Source: Nitrospira sp.
GTDB taxonomy: Bacteria > Nitrospirota > Nitrospiria > Nitrospirales > Nitrospiraceae
Length of the DNA: 10,932 nt
Direction: 5' to 3'
Assembly (NCBI GenBank): GCA_025360665.1
Contig: JANYBU010000044.1
Coordinates: 1 to 10,932 of the forward strand
Shown piece by piece: positions 1 through 6,338 of the stretch. The position numbers and the translations under genes were made by a program. The notes beneath the pieces were generated by a model. That model saw only the letters and a list, made by a program, of their open reading frames with translations. It searched no databases and was not told where the DNA came from. Within the stretch, counting starts at the first letter, position 1; the number at the start of each line of letters is the position of its first letter.

Positions 1-42
1 CGAACCGACCGAATTGGGCAGGTGTGGACGTTGCGCTCGTGG

Positions 43-816
43 TTAGACCGAAAACTCCGCCCATAAGAATGTGTGATCTGAGGGGTCTTTCGCTCGCCGC
101 GGCTCGACGTCCACCTCGACCCTGACACAGTGCTCTGCCAACGAGGCCGTCGCCAGAATATGGTCGATGCGCCAGCCTCTATTCGCTTCCAGCGACCCCG
201 GCGCTCGATAATCCCAAAACGTATACTGCTGTCGGTCCGGATAGAGTTTCACAAACACGTCCTGAAATCCCCACGCCAACGTATGCTCATACGCCCGCCG
301 CGCATCCTCATGATAGCAAACATGCTTGAGATGTTTCTCGGGGCTGTGCACGTCCATCGGCCGGGGAGCGACGTTCATGTCACCGCACCAAACGGCCGGT
401 TTGTTCGGTGACACATGCTTCTCGAAATACTTGCGGAGTCGATCGTACCAGCCAAGCTTGTATTGATACTTGGGTGAGTCGATCTCGAAGCCCTGCGGCA
501 CATAGGTATTGACGATGGGAATCCCCTTGATCACCACGCGCAAGAGCCGCGCGTCCTCCGATTCGCCTCCATCATCAAACCCATACGCCACCGCCTCCGG
601 TTTCTCCCGGCTCAATATCGCGACACCGTTGTAAGACTTCATCCCCCGGTAGGTGATTTCGTACCCTGATTCCGCCAATGCCAGCAGCGGAAACTCGCTG
701 TCCTGGACTTTGGTTTCTTGAAGACAGAGCACATCAGGCTTCTGCGTGGCCAGCCAGTCGAGTACGATCGGCAAACGCTTGCGGAGAGAATTGACGTTGA
801 AGGTCGCGATTTTCAT
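43..816 (-). CDS. xth: Exodeoxyribonuclease III (AP endonuclease, EEP family)
   Basis: Predicted 257-residue exonuclease III, a Mg2+-dependent enzyme that cuts DNA 5' of abasic sites and removes nucleotides from 3' ends in base excision repair. The whole endonuclease/exonuclease/phosphatase fold is covered: an N-terminal MKIATFNVNSLRKRL strand, LQETK with the metal-binding Glu34, NTYVPQG with Tyr105, WCGDMNV with Asp146 and Asn148, RIDHI with Asp219, and the C-terminal PSDH with Asp247-His248. These match the E. coli ExoIII catalytic set in order and spacing, and the length is close to the usual 255-270. I chose the ATG at 816 because MKIATFNVNS is the standard family N-terminus. An in-frame GTG at 834 would add six residues with no family support. 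It is transcribed leftwards, with about 270 bp separating it from the next upstream gene, so it is probably monocistronic. The stop is TAA at 43-45. Confidence 0.95.
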   Translation of the reverse strand: MKIATFNVNSLRKRLPIVLDWLATQKPDVLCLQETKVQDSEFPLLALAESGYEITYRGMKSYNGVAILSREKPEAVAYGFDDGGESEDARLLRVVIKGIPIVNTYVPQGFEIDSPKYQYKLGWYDRLRKYFEKHVSPNKPAVWCGDMNVAPRPMDVHSPEKHLKHVCYHEDARRAYEHTLAWGFQDVFVKLYPDRQQYTFWDYRAPGSLEANRGWRIDHILATASLAEHCVRVEVDVEPRRAKDPSDHTFLWAEFSV

Positions 817-1025
817 GCAGAGCCCTACAAACACTTTGGCCGCCGCATCCTAGCAAAATGCCCACGGGGGAACAAGGCGAGGGATATGATTAATGAAGCG
901 GTTGCAGAGGAGCCGATTCCAGTCCTCATCGTGACTGGTTCAGCTTGACGTCATGACGGTGAGTCGAACCCACGAAAAATTTCTTTCACGCCCTGCCTCA
1001 ATCCGACAGGTTCCCAACATACAAC
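817..1025. other. Intergenic region upstream of xth, no gene seen
   Basis: About 210 bp with no convincing coding frame. It holds a small inverted repeat, CCAGTC (919-924) and GACTGG (933-938), with an 8-base loop, and a 10-bp palindrome CGTCATGACG at 949-958. On the minus strand around 960-975 there is a TTCGA-containing T-arm-like string, but the stem does not pair as in a tRNA. The xth promoter should lie here; I could not pick a credible -35/-10 pair. Confidence 0.5.
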
Positions 1026-1056
1026 GGCCCTCAAGAGGAAAGACCTCCCGAGGGCC
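1026..1056 (-). terminator. Terminator-like hairpin downstream of the repeat protein gene
   Basis: GGCCCTC (1026-1032) pairs perfectly with GAGGGCC (1050-1056), and an inner AGG/CCT can extend the stem. It lies 29 bases past the stop codon at 1086 of the minus-strand gene, where a terminator would be expected. There is no clear T-tract on either side, so it may be a weak intrinsic terminator or only an mRNA-stabilising hairpin. Confidence 0.45.
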
Positions 1057-1085
1057 ATGGAAAATACTGACGAGGCTGCAAAAAC

Positions 1086-1397
1086 TTATGGCGCGGTAGT
1101 AGGAGCGGGGGCTGACATTGGAGCAGGAGCTGCCTGAGATTTTGCCGCGTCTTTGTGCGCCTTCATCTTCTCCTTCATTTCATGGCGCTTCACCTTCATC
1201 GCATCTTTGTGGGCTTTCATCTTGCCCTTCATCTCTTCCTTCTTCGCCTTCATGTCGCCCTTCATCGTATCTTTCTCAGCCTTCATCTCGTCTTTCATCT
1301 TACCCATATCGCCCGTCATGGCATCGTCAGCCAGGGCCAGGGAACCGGTTCCAACTAAGCACAGAGCGGCAAACGCGACGACGATCAACTTCTGCAT
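1086..1397 (-). CDS. Secreted Met/Lys-rich 11-residue-repeat protein
   Basis: A 103-residue protein of unknown function. Residues 1-23 form a signal peptide (MQK, hydrophobic LIVVAFAALCLVGTG, then LALA before Asp24), so the mature part is probably periplasmic or extracytoplasmic. Residues 34-66 are three tandem 11-residue units: MKDEMKAEKDT, MKGDMKAKKEE and MKGKMKAHKDA. A 7-residue MKVKRHE follows, then a fourth unit, MKEKMKAHKDA (74-84). The tail (87-103) is Ala/Pro-rich. The pattern predicts a highly charged helix with Met at fixed positions, hendecad-like. Met/Lys/Asp-rich secreted repeat proteins such as the MxKDx type are known in other bacteria, but the 11-residue period here differs from their 5-residue period. 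The start at 1397 is fixed by a near-perfect Shine-Dalgarno AGGAGGTG (1402-1409). Metal binding through Met/His/Asp is possible but is inference only. Confidence 0.85.
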   Translation of the reverse strand: MQKLIVVAFAALCLVGTGSLALADDAMTGDMGKMKDEMKAEKDTMKGDMKAKKEEMKGKMKAHKDAMKVKRHEMKEKMKAHKDAAKSQAAPAPMSAPAPTTAP

Positions 1398-1401
1398 GCG
1401 G

Positions 1402-1409
1402 CACCTCCT
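1402..1409 (-). promoter_or_regulatory. Strong ribosome binding site for the repeat protein
   Basis: The minus strand reads AGGAGGTG four bases before the ATG at 1397. This is close to the full anti-Shine-Dalgarno complement. It settles the start against the longer open frame that reaches 1466, and suggests the small protein is strongly translated. Confidence 0.8.
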
Positions 1410-1480
1410 GAAAAATAGTAGTGAGTGGTGTTTACTTCTTTTGGCACGGTATTGTCCAGCCTGCACTCATATTTCAGCCC

Positions 1481-1486
1481 TGTCAA
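1481..1486 (-). promoter_or_regulatory. Possible -35 box for the repeat protein gene
   Basis: The minus strand contains a perfect TTGACA 84 bases upstream of the start codon at 1397. No good TATAAT-like hexamer sits 16-18 bases downstream of it, so this is only a half-supported promoter. The 123-bp gap between this gene and mscS is where the promoter must lie if the gene is transcribed separately. Confidence 0.3.
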
Positions 1487-1520
1487 GAACCGGCTCTTAC
1501 GGGGCACTGGTGAAGACCGG

Positions 1521-2357
1521 TTAGTTTTTTGACGTCGCAGCCACAGCGGTGAGATACCGGCGCAGGATGGCCTGTTCGATCCGCGAACGCCCGCGGTCCG
1601 GTGCCGGGAACCGCAGCACCAAATGGATGCGTCCCGGTTCGGACAATTGGATCGTGATGCGGGGCGACGGCGACGGCGCTTCGAGCAGATTCGCCTGCTC
1701 CAACAATTTCATCTGACGACCGGCTTCTTCCATAAAGGGAGTACATTCGACCTTGGCTGCGTCGAGCAGGTGCCGTTCAGCATCCCGCCAGTCGTCCTGC
1801 TCCCTGAGGGGAATCACGAGGATATAGAGCCCATACTCCTGGCCGGGATTCTCTTTGACCAAGGCATTCGTAAACAGCAAGCTGTTCGGAAACACTGTCA
1901 CGCGGCCCGTATAGAGATGCGACGCTTGGCCCGGCCCGATCTCGAGGAGCTTGGTCGCAAAGATGTCATGATCCAAGACGACGCCTCGATGACCTGCGAT
2001 CTGAATGCGATCGCCCACCGAGTAGACTTTCCCGCCGATTCTCAGCGCAGCTCCGCTCCAGCAGAGAATGAGTTCTTTGGTTGCCAGAACGAGCGCCGCC
2101 GCCAAGGCGACGAGAGACAGGCCAAAGGCTTGGAGTTCGTGCGCCCAGATGACGACCAACCCCACTAGCAACACGAACACCATGGTATTGCGGACCGAAA
2201 CAACCCATCGACGTTTCGCTTCCATCGAGAGGGTCGGATTCTTGGCGATCGCTCGGACGATCAACGTCCGTAAGATGAGGAGGGAGAACAGTAGTAGAAT
2301 CGAGCTGAGCCCGTCGAGCACGGCTGAGCTATCGATATGCGGCAACCAAGAAGGCAT
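1521..2357 (-). CDS. MscS-family mechanosensitive ion channel protein
   Basis: A 278-residue inner-membrane protein. Three hydrophobic segments are visible at about residues 13-36, 57-73 and 76-104. The third is the Ala/Gly-rich pore-lining type (GLSLVALAAALVLATKELI) and is followed by the MscS beta-domain: GGKVYSVGDRIQIAGHRGVV at 108-127, then TVFPNSLLFTNALVKENP at about 154-171. The C-terminal alpha/beta domain (172-278) is shorter and more divergent. Such channels open under membrane tension and release solutes during osmotic downshock. It is the last gene of a compact minus-strand cluster, 19 bases after the BamE-like lipoprotein gene. There is no obvious Shine-Dalgarno before the ATG at 2357, so translation may depend on the upstream gene. 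It could serve a specialised conductance rather than bulk osmoprotection; the sequence does not show which. Confidence 0.88.
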   Translation of the reverse strand: MPSWLPHIDSSAVLDGLSSILLLFSLLILRTLIVRAIAKNPTLSMEAKRRWVVSVRNTMVFVLLVGLVVIWAHELQAFGLSLVALAAALVLATKELILCWSGAALRIGGKVYSVGDRIQIAGHRGVVLDHDIFATKLLEIGPGQASHLYTGRVTVFPNSLLFTNALVKENPGQEYGLYILVIPLREQDDWRDAERHLLDAAKVECTPFMEEAGRQMKLLEQANLLEAPSPSPRITIQLSEPGRIHLVLRFPAPDRGRSRIEQAILRRYLTAVAATSKN

Positions 2358-2376
2358 GGATCACGGCATCAGAACA

Positions 2377-2802
2377 TTAATTGGCGTTGAGCGTATCATG
2401 GGTTCCCGGCACACATTCTTCGCGTTTCCACTGTTTCAGAATCTTCTGTTCGTTGAAGTTCAGGGTATAGCGGTAGCAGTACAACATGGCCTTGGGACCT
2501 TGTGCGGCAGGTTTCCCCATTAATGCGGCCGCTTGTTTTGCCGTGTCGGTCAGGTGGGAAAAGCTCACCGAAGCCAATTCCTCGTCACTGATCGGAACGC
2601 GATAGATCCAGACCGAATCCCCCCCGAGGACCGGCGTCTTCGCCGTATGGGGCGGCCCGAACTTCTCTATCACCTCGTCTTGCGTGAGTCGATCCACGCC
2701 CTTCTTGAAATAGCCGTCGCGCCACGGACCCCCACAGGCGAGCATCGCCCAAGCGAGGAGGAACATCCAGACCGTGAATAGGTGCTGACGCACTCGTCTC
2801 AT
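2377..2802 (-). CDS. Putative lipoprotein with BamE/SmpA-like domain
   Basis: A 141-residue protein with a basic N-terminus (MRRVRQ), a hydrophobic stretch (about residues 8-20) and AMLAC ending at Cys23, a plausible but not ideal lipobox, since Met stands at -3. The mature part has the order seen in small BamE/SmpA-OmlA-type domains: LTQDEVIEKFGPPHTA (40-54), a SVWIYRVP strand (63-70), then YRYTLNFNEQKILKQW (110-125). This family match is by pattern only. BamE itself is part of the outer-membrane protein assembly complex, but many lipoproteins of unrelated role share the fold, so I do not assign that job. The start is chosen at ATG 2802 because it overlaps the stop of the upstream gene (ATGA) and begins the signal peptide. 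The longer open frame to 3009 is out-of-frame reading of the neighbour. Confidence 0.72.
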   Translation of the reverse strand: MRRVRQHLFTVWMFLLAWAMLACGGPWRDGYFKKGVDRLTQDEVIEKFGPPHTAKTPVLGGDSVWIYRVPISDEELASVSFSHLTDTAKQAAALMGKPAAQGPKAMLYCYRYTLNFNEQKILKQWKREECVPGTHDTLNAN

Positions 2803-3041
2803 GACTTGGGCTGGTCCTTGAGCTCTTGCCTGCGCTTCACGGAACAATAGAGCGCATAGCCTTGGGCCAACATGCCGGTGACCAGCAAGCCCAATGCCGT
2901 CTGCAGCCACCTCCCTCCTGTGTCTTCCAGTCCATAGATCCCGATGACGAACTTGATCGCAATCGCCACGATCCCCACGAATCGCGCGATCATCCCGTTC
3001 GTGCGCCATTTGATGGGAACCGGCTCATTGTGCATCGCCAT
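2799..3041 (-). CDS. Small two-helix inner-membrane protein, unknown function
   Basis: An 80-residue hypothetical protein. Two hydrophobic segments stand out, about residues 18-36 (IARFVGIVAIAIKFVIGIY) and 45-65 (WLQTALGLLVTGMLAQGYALY), joined by a short acidic loop (LEDTGG). A Lys/Arg-rich tail (VKRRQELKDQPKS) is presumably cytoplasmic. I do not recognise a named family. The stop overlaps the next gene's ATG by four bases, so the two are likely translationally coupled. The start is uncertain. ATG 3041 and ATG 3035 are both in frame, and neither has a Shine-Dalgarno, the preceding bases being GTACCCCCT. The gene begins only 11 bases after the stop of the TPR pseudogene, so it probably once relied on coupled translation from it. 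Confidence 0.65.
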   Translation of the reverse strand: MAMHNEPVPIKWRTNGMIARFVGIVAIAIKFVIGIYGLEDTGGRWLQTALGLLVTGMLAQGYALYCSVKRRQELKDQPKS

Positions 3042-3052
3042 AGGGGGTACGC

Positions 3053-3927
3053 TACACTGGATGGCGCGACCGGTTCAACTCCGCTCTGCGCGAAAGTTTT
3101 TGGCATGCAGCTCCAGCGAGACCCCCCTCGTCTGCATGCCCTAATTTCCGCAGGGCATTGGCATGGTTCCTCCAGCGCCTTCGCGACCTCTAGCTCGGAC
3201 TATTCATGAATGCCGTCGCGAGGCGTTTGAGACCAAAGCCCGTGGGGCTTCTCGCACGTAAGGCCGACGTAGGCGTACTTGCAGTCCGTCGAGGAGACCA
3301 AACGAGAAAAGCCCCGCCGAGCGAAAGGATCTGACGACGTAGCAGGTATTCATGAATAGTCCGGCCGAGATGGGACGGCCCCAGCGCCCGCTTTCCAATC
3401 GCCAAGGCTCGACGGTACCGTGGTTCCGCTTTTTCCGGCTGCCCTGGACCACGCGCAGCTGGGCCAGACTCACGACACTCAACGCCACGTCGGGATGGTC
3501 GAGGCCCAGGAGTTTCTCGTTGATGGCCAGAGCCCGCGTCAGCAAGGGCTCCGCCTGGGCATAGTGGCCGCATGCAATGGAGGACCCCCAGGTTGTTGAG
3601 CGTGGCGGCGACATCGGCGTGAAATTCGCCATGCACGGTTTGAAAAATCTTCAGCGCCTGCAGATACACTGGCTCCGCCTCCACATATTTCCCTTGGCCG
3701 ATATAGCCCTGCGCCATTTGTCAGAGGCTGACCGCCACGCGGCGCTCTTCCAGCCAACTCCTCTGCGTTGTGCACCGCCAGGAGAAAAATCCGTTCCGCG
3801 TTTGCGTAATTGCCTTGTTGCACGGCCTGCTGTCCTGCCGCCATCGCCGATTCCCACGTCTGTTGCTGGCAACCAGGCATGATACGAAGAGGGAGCTGAG
3901 CACGAGCGCACAGAGCCTCTTCATCAT
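3053..3927 (-). pseudogene. Decayed tetratricopeptide-repeat lipoprotein gene, interrupted by an inverted-repeat element
   Basis: Pieces of one TPR protein lie in order in different frames. A signal peptide (MMKRLCALVLSSLFVS) starts at 3927. After a frame change comes MPGCQQQTWESAM, resembling a lipobox and early mature region, and then QGNYANAERIFLLAV. After another frame change and a TGA at 3721-3723 come MAQGYIGQGKYVEAEPVYLQ and ADVAATLNNLGVLH. A third shift leads to GHYAQAEPLLTRALAIN and LGLDHPDVALSVVSLAQL, and a fourth to QPEKAEPRYRRALAI and ALGPSHL. At that point a 172-bp element interrupts the gene. Beyond it the gene resumes with EVAKALE, a one-base insertion, then NHANALRKLGHADE, ending at TAG 3053. 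The repeats are the Sel1/kinesin-light-chain-like TPR type. The original start overlapped the oxidoreductase stop (ATGA), so it was the second gene of the operon. Local assembly errors could mimic some shifts, but not the insertion. Confidence 0.88.
3194..3365. mobile_element. 172-bp MITE-like inverted-repeat element (element A)
   Basis: A perfect 16-bp terminal inverted repeat, CGGACTATTCATGAAT at 3196-3211 and its complement at 3348-3363, brackets a non-coding core. Inside, GGGGCTTCTCG (3244-3254) faces CGAGAAAAGCCCC (3303-3315), a second nested stem. The flanks are CTAG (3190-3193) and CGAG (3366-3369), a possible imperfect 4-bp target duplication. Joining the flanks on the minus strand restores TPR coding (SHL-EVAKALE), which shows that the element is an insertion. 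It encodes no transposase, and any partner enzyme would act in trans. The family is not one I can name. Confidence 0.8.
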
Positions 3928-5330
3928 GCGCTCAACCGTTCGACAATGGATTCCGCCGGATAGGTCACGATTTCCGCCAACGTGGGATGGTAGTGCGGCA
4001 TGCGCAAGAGGTCAGCCGCGGTCCCATGGTAATACATCACCGCGATCAGTTCGTGGATCAGTTCACCCGCCTCCGGGCCGACGATCTGCGCGCCAAGGAT
4101 CTCGCCCGTCTGCGGCGCACAGAGGAGTTTCACGAAGCCGTGCGTAGCGCCGAGACAGAGGGCCTTCCCATGGTCGGCGAAAGGATAGGAGGCCGTGAGG
4201 CAGGGAGTCCCTTCGGCCTTTGCGCGCGCTTCATTGAGTCCCAGCACCGCGACCTGCGGATCGGTAAAGACCACTTCCGTATCCAGACGATGATCGATCG
4301 TCTTCCCCGGTTGGTCCGCATGCACCGCGTTGTACGCCGCAATCTCTCCCTGCTGAATGGCAAGGTGCACAATAGGTGTAACATTGTTCACGTCACCCAC
4401 GGCGTAGATATGGGCTTGCGAGGTACGCATGGCGCCATCGACCACAACCCGTCCTCCGTCGACGGTCACCTCTGCCAGATCAAGGCGAAGCCCTTCGATG
4501 TTGGGCCGTCGACCTAAGGCCTGGAGAATTTCCTCGCCGACGTAGGACCGCTCTCGTCCGTCTTTCATCACCCACACGATTTTCCCCGTTGCCTCATGAG
4601 TCACACGCAGCAACTGCGCGCCCGTGACGACTTCAATGCCCTCGTCGATCAATGCAGCTTCAAGCGCGCGTCCGACATCCTCGTCCATCTCAGAAAGGAG
4701 CGTCCGTCCCCGTTGAAGGATCGTGACCTTCGTCCCAAGTCGAGCAAAGAACTGACCGAGTTCGAGGGCAACAGCCCCACCGCCCAGAATAATCAAGGAA
4801 CCCGGTTGGGCGCGGAGATCGAGGATCGAATCGCTCGTGAAATATCCGGCTTGGGCCAAGCCAGGAATCGGAACCTCACTGGGCCTCGACCCGGTGGCCA
4901 GGATGAACGAGCCGGCCGACAAGACAGTGTCTCCGACGGTGATCTCGTGGGGCGACCGAAAGACCGCCCGCGATTGATAGAGCGTGAGCCGCGGGTCGTG
5001 AAGCTGCTCAATACGATAGTCGGCAAACTCGCGGACCAGCCGATCCTTCCGATCCACGATCGCCGACAGATCGGCTTGAGCCGAGACTGGGGAGAGCCCG
5101 AACTCCTTCGCCCGCCTGAGAAGGGCCGCAACTTCGGCAGAACGCAGAATGGCCTTGGTCGGCATGCAGCCACGGAGAATACAGAGCCCGCCGAGCGGGC
5201 CCTGATCCACAATCGCCACGTCGGCACCGGCATCGCGCGCTGTCCGTGCCGCGGCATAGCCCGCCGACCCGCCGCCGATGACGATGACATCATGGTTCTT
5301 GTGCATTGAAGCCCGCCTCTGTGATTCCAT
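3924..5330 (-). CDS. FAD/NAD(P) disulfide oxidoreductase, dihydrolipoamide dehydrogenase/mercuric reductase family
   Basis: A 468-residue class I pyridine nucleotide-disulfide oxidoreductase. It shows an N-terminal FAD-binding GGGSAG (19-24), the redox-active disulfide motif LCILRGCMPTK with Cys50 and Cys55, an ATGS linker (about 146), an NAD(P)-binding GGGAVALELG, a second FAD motif IYAVGDVN, and the C-terminal dimerisation domain ending in HYHPTLAEI with the His448/Glu453 catalytic pair. The disulfide motif differs from the usual CLNVGCIPSK, and no 2-oxo acid dehydrogenase or lipoyl genes are adjacent. The natural substrate is therefore open: lipoamide, another disulfide, or a metal ion. 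There is no N-terminal heavy-metal domain and no C-terminal Cys pair, which argues against classical MerA. ATG 5330 has a good Shine-Dalgarno (GGAAGG); ATG 5306 (MHKNHDVIVIG) fits the family N-terminus equally well. It is the first gene of the minus-strand operon. Confidence 0.9.
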   Translation of the reverse strand: MESQRRASMHKNHDVIVIGGGSAGYAAARTARDAGADVAIVDQGPLGGLCILRGCMPTKAILRSAEVAALLRRAKEFGLSPVSAQADLSAIVDRKDRLVREFADYRIEQLHDPRLTLYQSRAVFRSPHEITVGDTVLSAGSFILATGSRPSEVPIPGLAQAGYFTSDSILDLRAQPGSLIILGGGAVALELGQFFARLGTKVTILQRGRTLLSEMDEDVGRALEAALIDEGIEVVTGAQLLRVTHEATGKIVWVMKDGRERSYVGEEILQALGRRPNIEGLRLDLAEVTVDGGRVVVDGAMRTSQAHIYAVGDVNNVTPIVHLAIQQGEIAAYNAVHADQPGKTIDHRLDTEVVFTDPQVAVLGLNEARAKAEGTPCLTASYPFADHGKALCLGATHGFVKLLCAPQTGEILGAQIVGPEAGELIHELIAVMYYHGTAADLLRMPHYHPTLAEIVTYPAESIVERLSA

Positions 5331-5375
5331 CGTTCCTTCCCGTTATAGTACGGAGTCAGGAAGGGAGGATACACG
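5331..5375. promoter_or_regulatory. Divergent intergenic region with both ribosome binding sites
   Basis: Only 45 bp separate the start codons of the minus-strand oxidoreductase and the plus-strand DUF1653 gene. The plus strand has GGAAGGGAGG (5359-5368) ahead of ATG 5376, and the minus strand has GGAAGG ahead of ATG 5330. The sequence TATAGT at 5344-5349 reads as ACTATA on the other strand and could be a -10 for either gene. No clear -35 is visible. The promoters must overlap each other or extend into the coding ends. Confidence 0.45.
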
Positions 5376-5588
5376 ATGGTGCAGCCTGGTCGCTATCGGC
5401 ACTATAAGGGCCACGAATATGAGGTGCTGGGGGTAGCTCGGCACTCAGAAACGGAAGAGGAATTTGTGGTGTATCGCGCGCTGTACGGCAACCGCGGGCT
5501 ATGGATCAGACCAACGGCGATGTTCCTGGAGACTGTGATCGTTGATGGTCACTCGTGTCCGCGGTTCCAATTCCTTGCTACCCCCTAG
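5376..5588 (+). CDS. DUF1653 domain protein
   Basis: A 70-residue protein that is essentially one DUF1653 domain. It shows the hallmarks of that family: GRYRHYKGHEYEVLGVARHS at residues 5-24, ETEEEFVVYRALYG (25-38), LWIRPTAMFLETV (42-54) and a closing CPRFQFL. The family is small, cytoplasmic and common in bacteria; its function is not established to my knowledge. The start is supported by GGGAGG seven bases upstream of the ATG. It is transcribed away from the oxidoreductase gene. The next gene downstream begins 126 bp later and may have its own promoter. Confidence 0.88.
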   Translation: MVQPGRYRHYKGHEYEVLGVARHSETEEEFVVYRALYGNRGLWIRPTAMFLETVIVDGHSCPRFQFLATP

Positions 5589-5714
5589 GGCTACTCAAGT
5601 CCTTGCATCTCTCCCAATCCTTCCCCCCTCTTGCCCTCTACGGTCACTCGGACAGAGCCTTCCAGGCTTAAGTATTTCCAGCAGGGGTCCGATACAGACA
5701 TTGTGAGGTCAGCC

Positions 5715-6338
5715 ATGCCGATTATTCGTGCAGTCAATGGCATCGTCGAAATGCATCCTGCGCTATCGGTGTCTTCGCGTCCACCTGCGACTCAGGCCGA
5801 CGCGGACAATCGACGGGGTCGCTCAAAAGAACAGGGACGCCAGGCGACCAACCACGCTACGCTCCTCGCTCAACAGGCCTACCAGGAACAGGGCCCTCAA
5901 GGCGCTACACCCAAGCCGGCGCTCCTTGCTCAGGACTTGATGACCTCGCCCGTAACAAGTTTGCCCTCCGATAGCACCCTGTTGGAGGCATGGAGCGTCA
6001 TGAAACATAAGGGGATTCACCATCTCCCTGTGACGTCGGTCCATGGCACGTTGGTCGGAATGATATCGGACCACGACCTGCTGCCCTATGCGCATGAGTT
6101 GGAATCCGTCAATCCGCCGGGACCGTCCGCCGGGCACAAGCTTGCCCGTGTGATGAGCACCCGAGTTTTGTCTGCCACCCCAACGACGGAGATCCGTGAG
6201 ATCGCCCACGTCATGCTCGATGAACACGTGAGTGCGATTCCGATCCTCGACAGCTCCCGTCACCCAGTCGGCATTCTGGCAACCAGCGATATTCTCCGGG
6301 CCATCGTCCGCCGAAGCCCCCTCGAACTCTGGACCTAG
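5715..6338 (+). CDS. CBS-domain pair protein
   Basis: A 207-residue protein with two CBS domains, at about residues 74-126 (LMTSPVTSLPSDSTLLEAW, IHHLPVTS, LVGMISDHDLL) and 146-200 (VMSTRVLSATPTTEIREIA, VSAIPILDS, PVGILATSDILRAIV). Such pairs form a Bateman module that binds adenine nucleotides and often senses energy state. No catalytic or channel domain is attached. Residues 1-70 are a polar, probably disordered linker rich in Gln, Arg and Ala, opening with MPIIRAVNGIVEMHP. I chose ATG 5715 because GAGG stands seven bases upstream. The open frame runs back to a TTG at 5631, but that stretch lacks protein-like composition and a ribosome site. The target or partner cannot be told from the neighbours. 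Confidence 0.88.
   Translation: MPIIRAVNGIVEMHPALSVSSRPPATQADADNRRGRSKEQGRQATNHATLLAQQAYQEQGPQGATPKPALLAQDLMTSPVTSLPSDSTLLEAWSVMKHKGIHHLPVTSVHGTLVGMISDHDLLPYAHELESVNPPGPSAGHKLARVMSTRVLSATPTTEIREIAHVMLDEHVSAIPILDSSRHPVGILATSDILRAIVRRSPLELWT

Noticed and set aside
1..66. Short plus-strand frame open from the left edge to TAA at 64-66, possibly the tail of a convergent gene
   Set aside because: About 21 codons without recognisable motif, overlapping the xth 3' end; too little to support a feature.
718..948. Plus-strand 76-codon frame ending in INEAVAEEPIPVLIVTGSA
   Set aside because: The last 20 residues look protein-like, but the first part is antisense to xth, there is no ribosome site, and no family is recognised.
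956..978. T-arm-like GGGTTCGACTCAC string on the minus strand, suggesting a tRNA or tmRNA end
   Set aside because: With a 7-base T-loop, the 5-bp stem does not pair, and no acceptor stem, anticodon arm or CCA could be aligned.
1441..1457. TGGCACG followed by TTGTCC, resembling a sigma-54 promoter on the plus strand
   Set aside because: The -12 GC is replaced by TC and no plus-strand gene lies downstream.
1153..1524. Plus-strand open frame predicting a very hydrophobic Phe/Ser/Ile-rich protein
   Set aside because: It is the antisense of the Met/Lys-rich repeat gene. CAT and CTT triplets opposite Met and Lys codons produce artificial hydrophobicity, and it has no ribosome site.
3190..3717. 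A continuous 175-codon minus-strand frame that could be taken as an intact gene
   Set aside because: Only its first part and a short middle stretch are TPR-like. The rest is out-of-frame TPR sequence and then runs through element A, so it is a chance open frame in a pseudogene.
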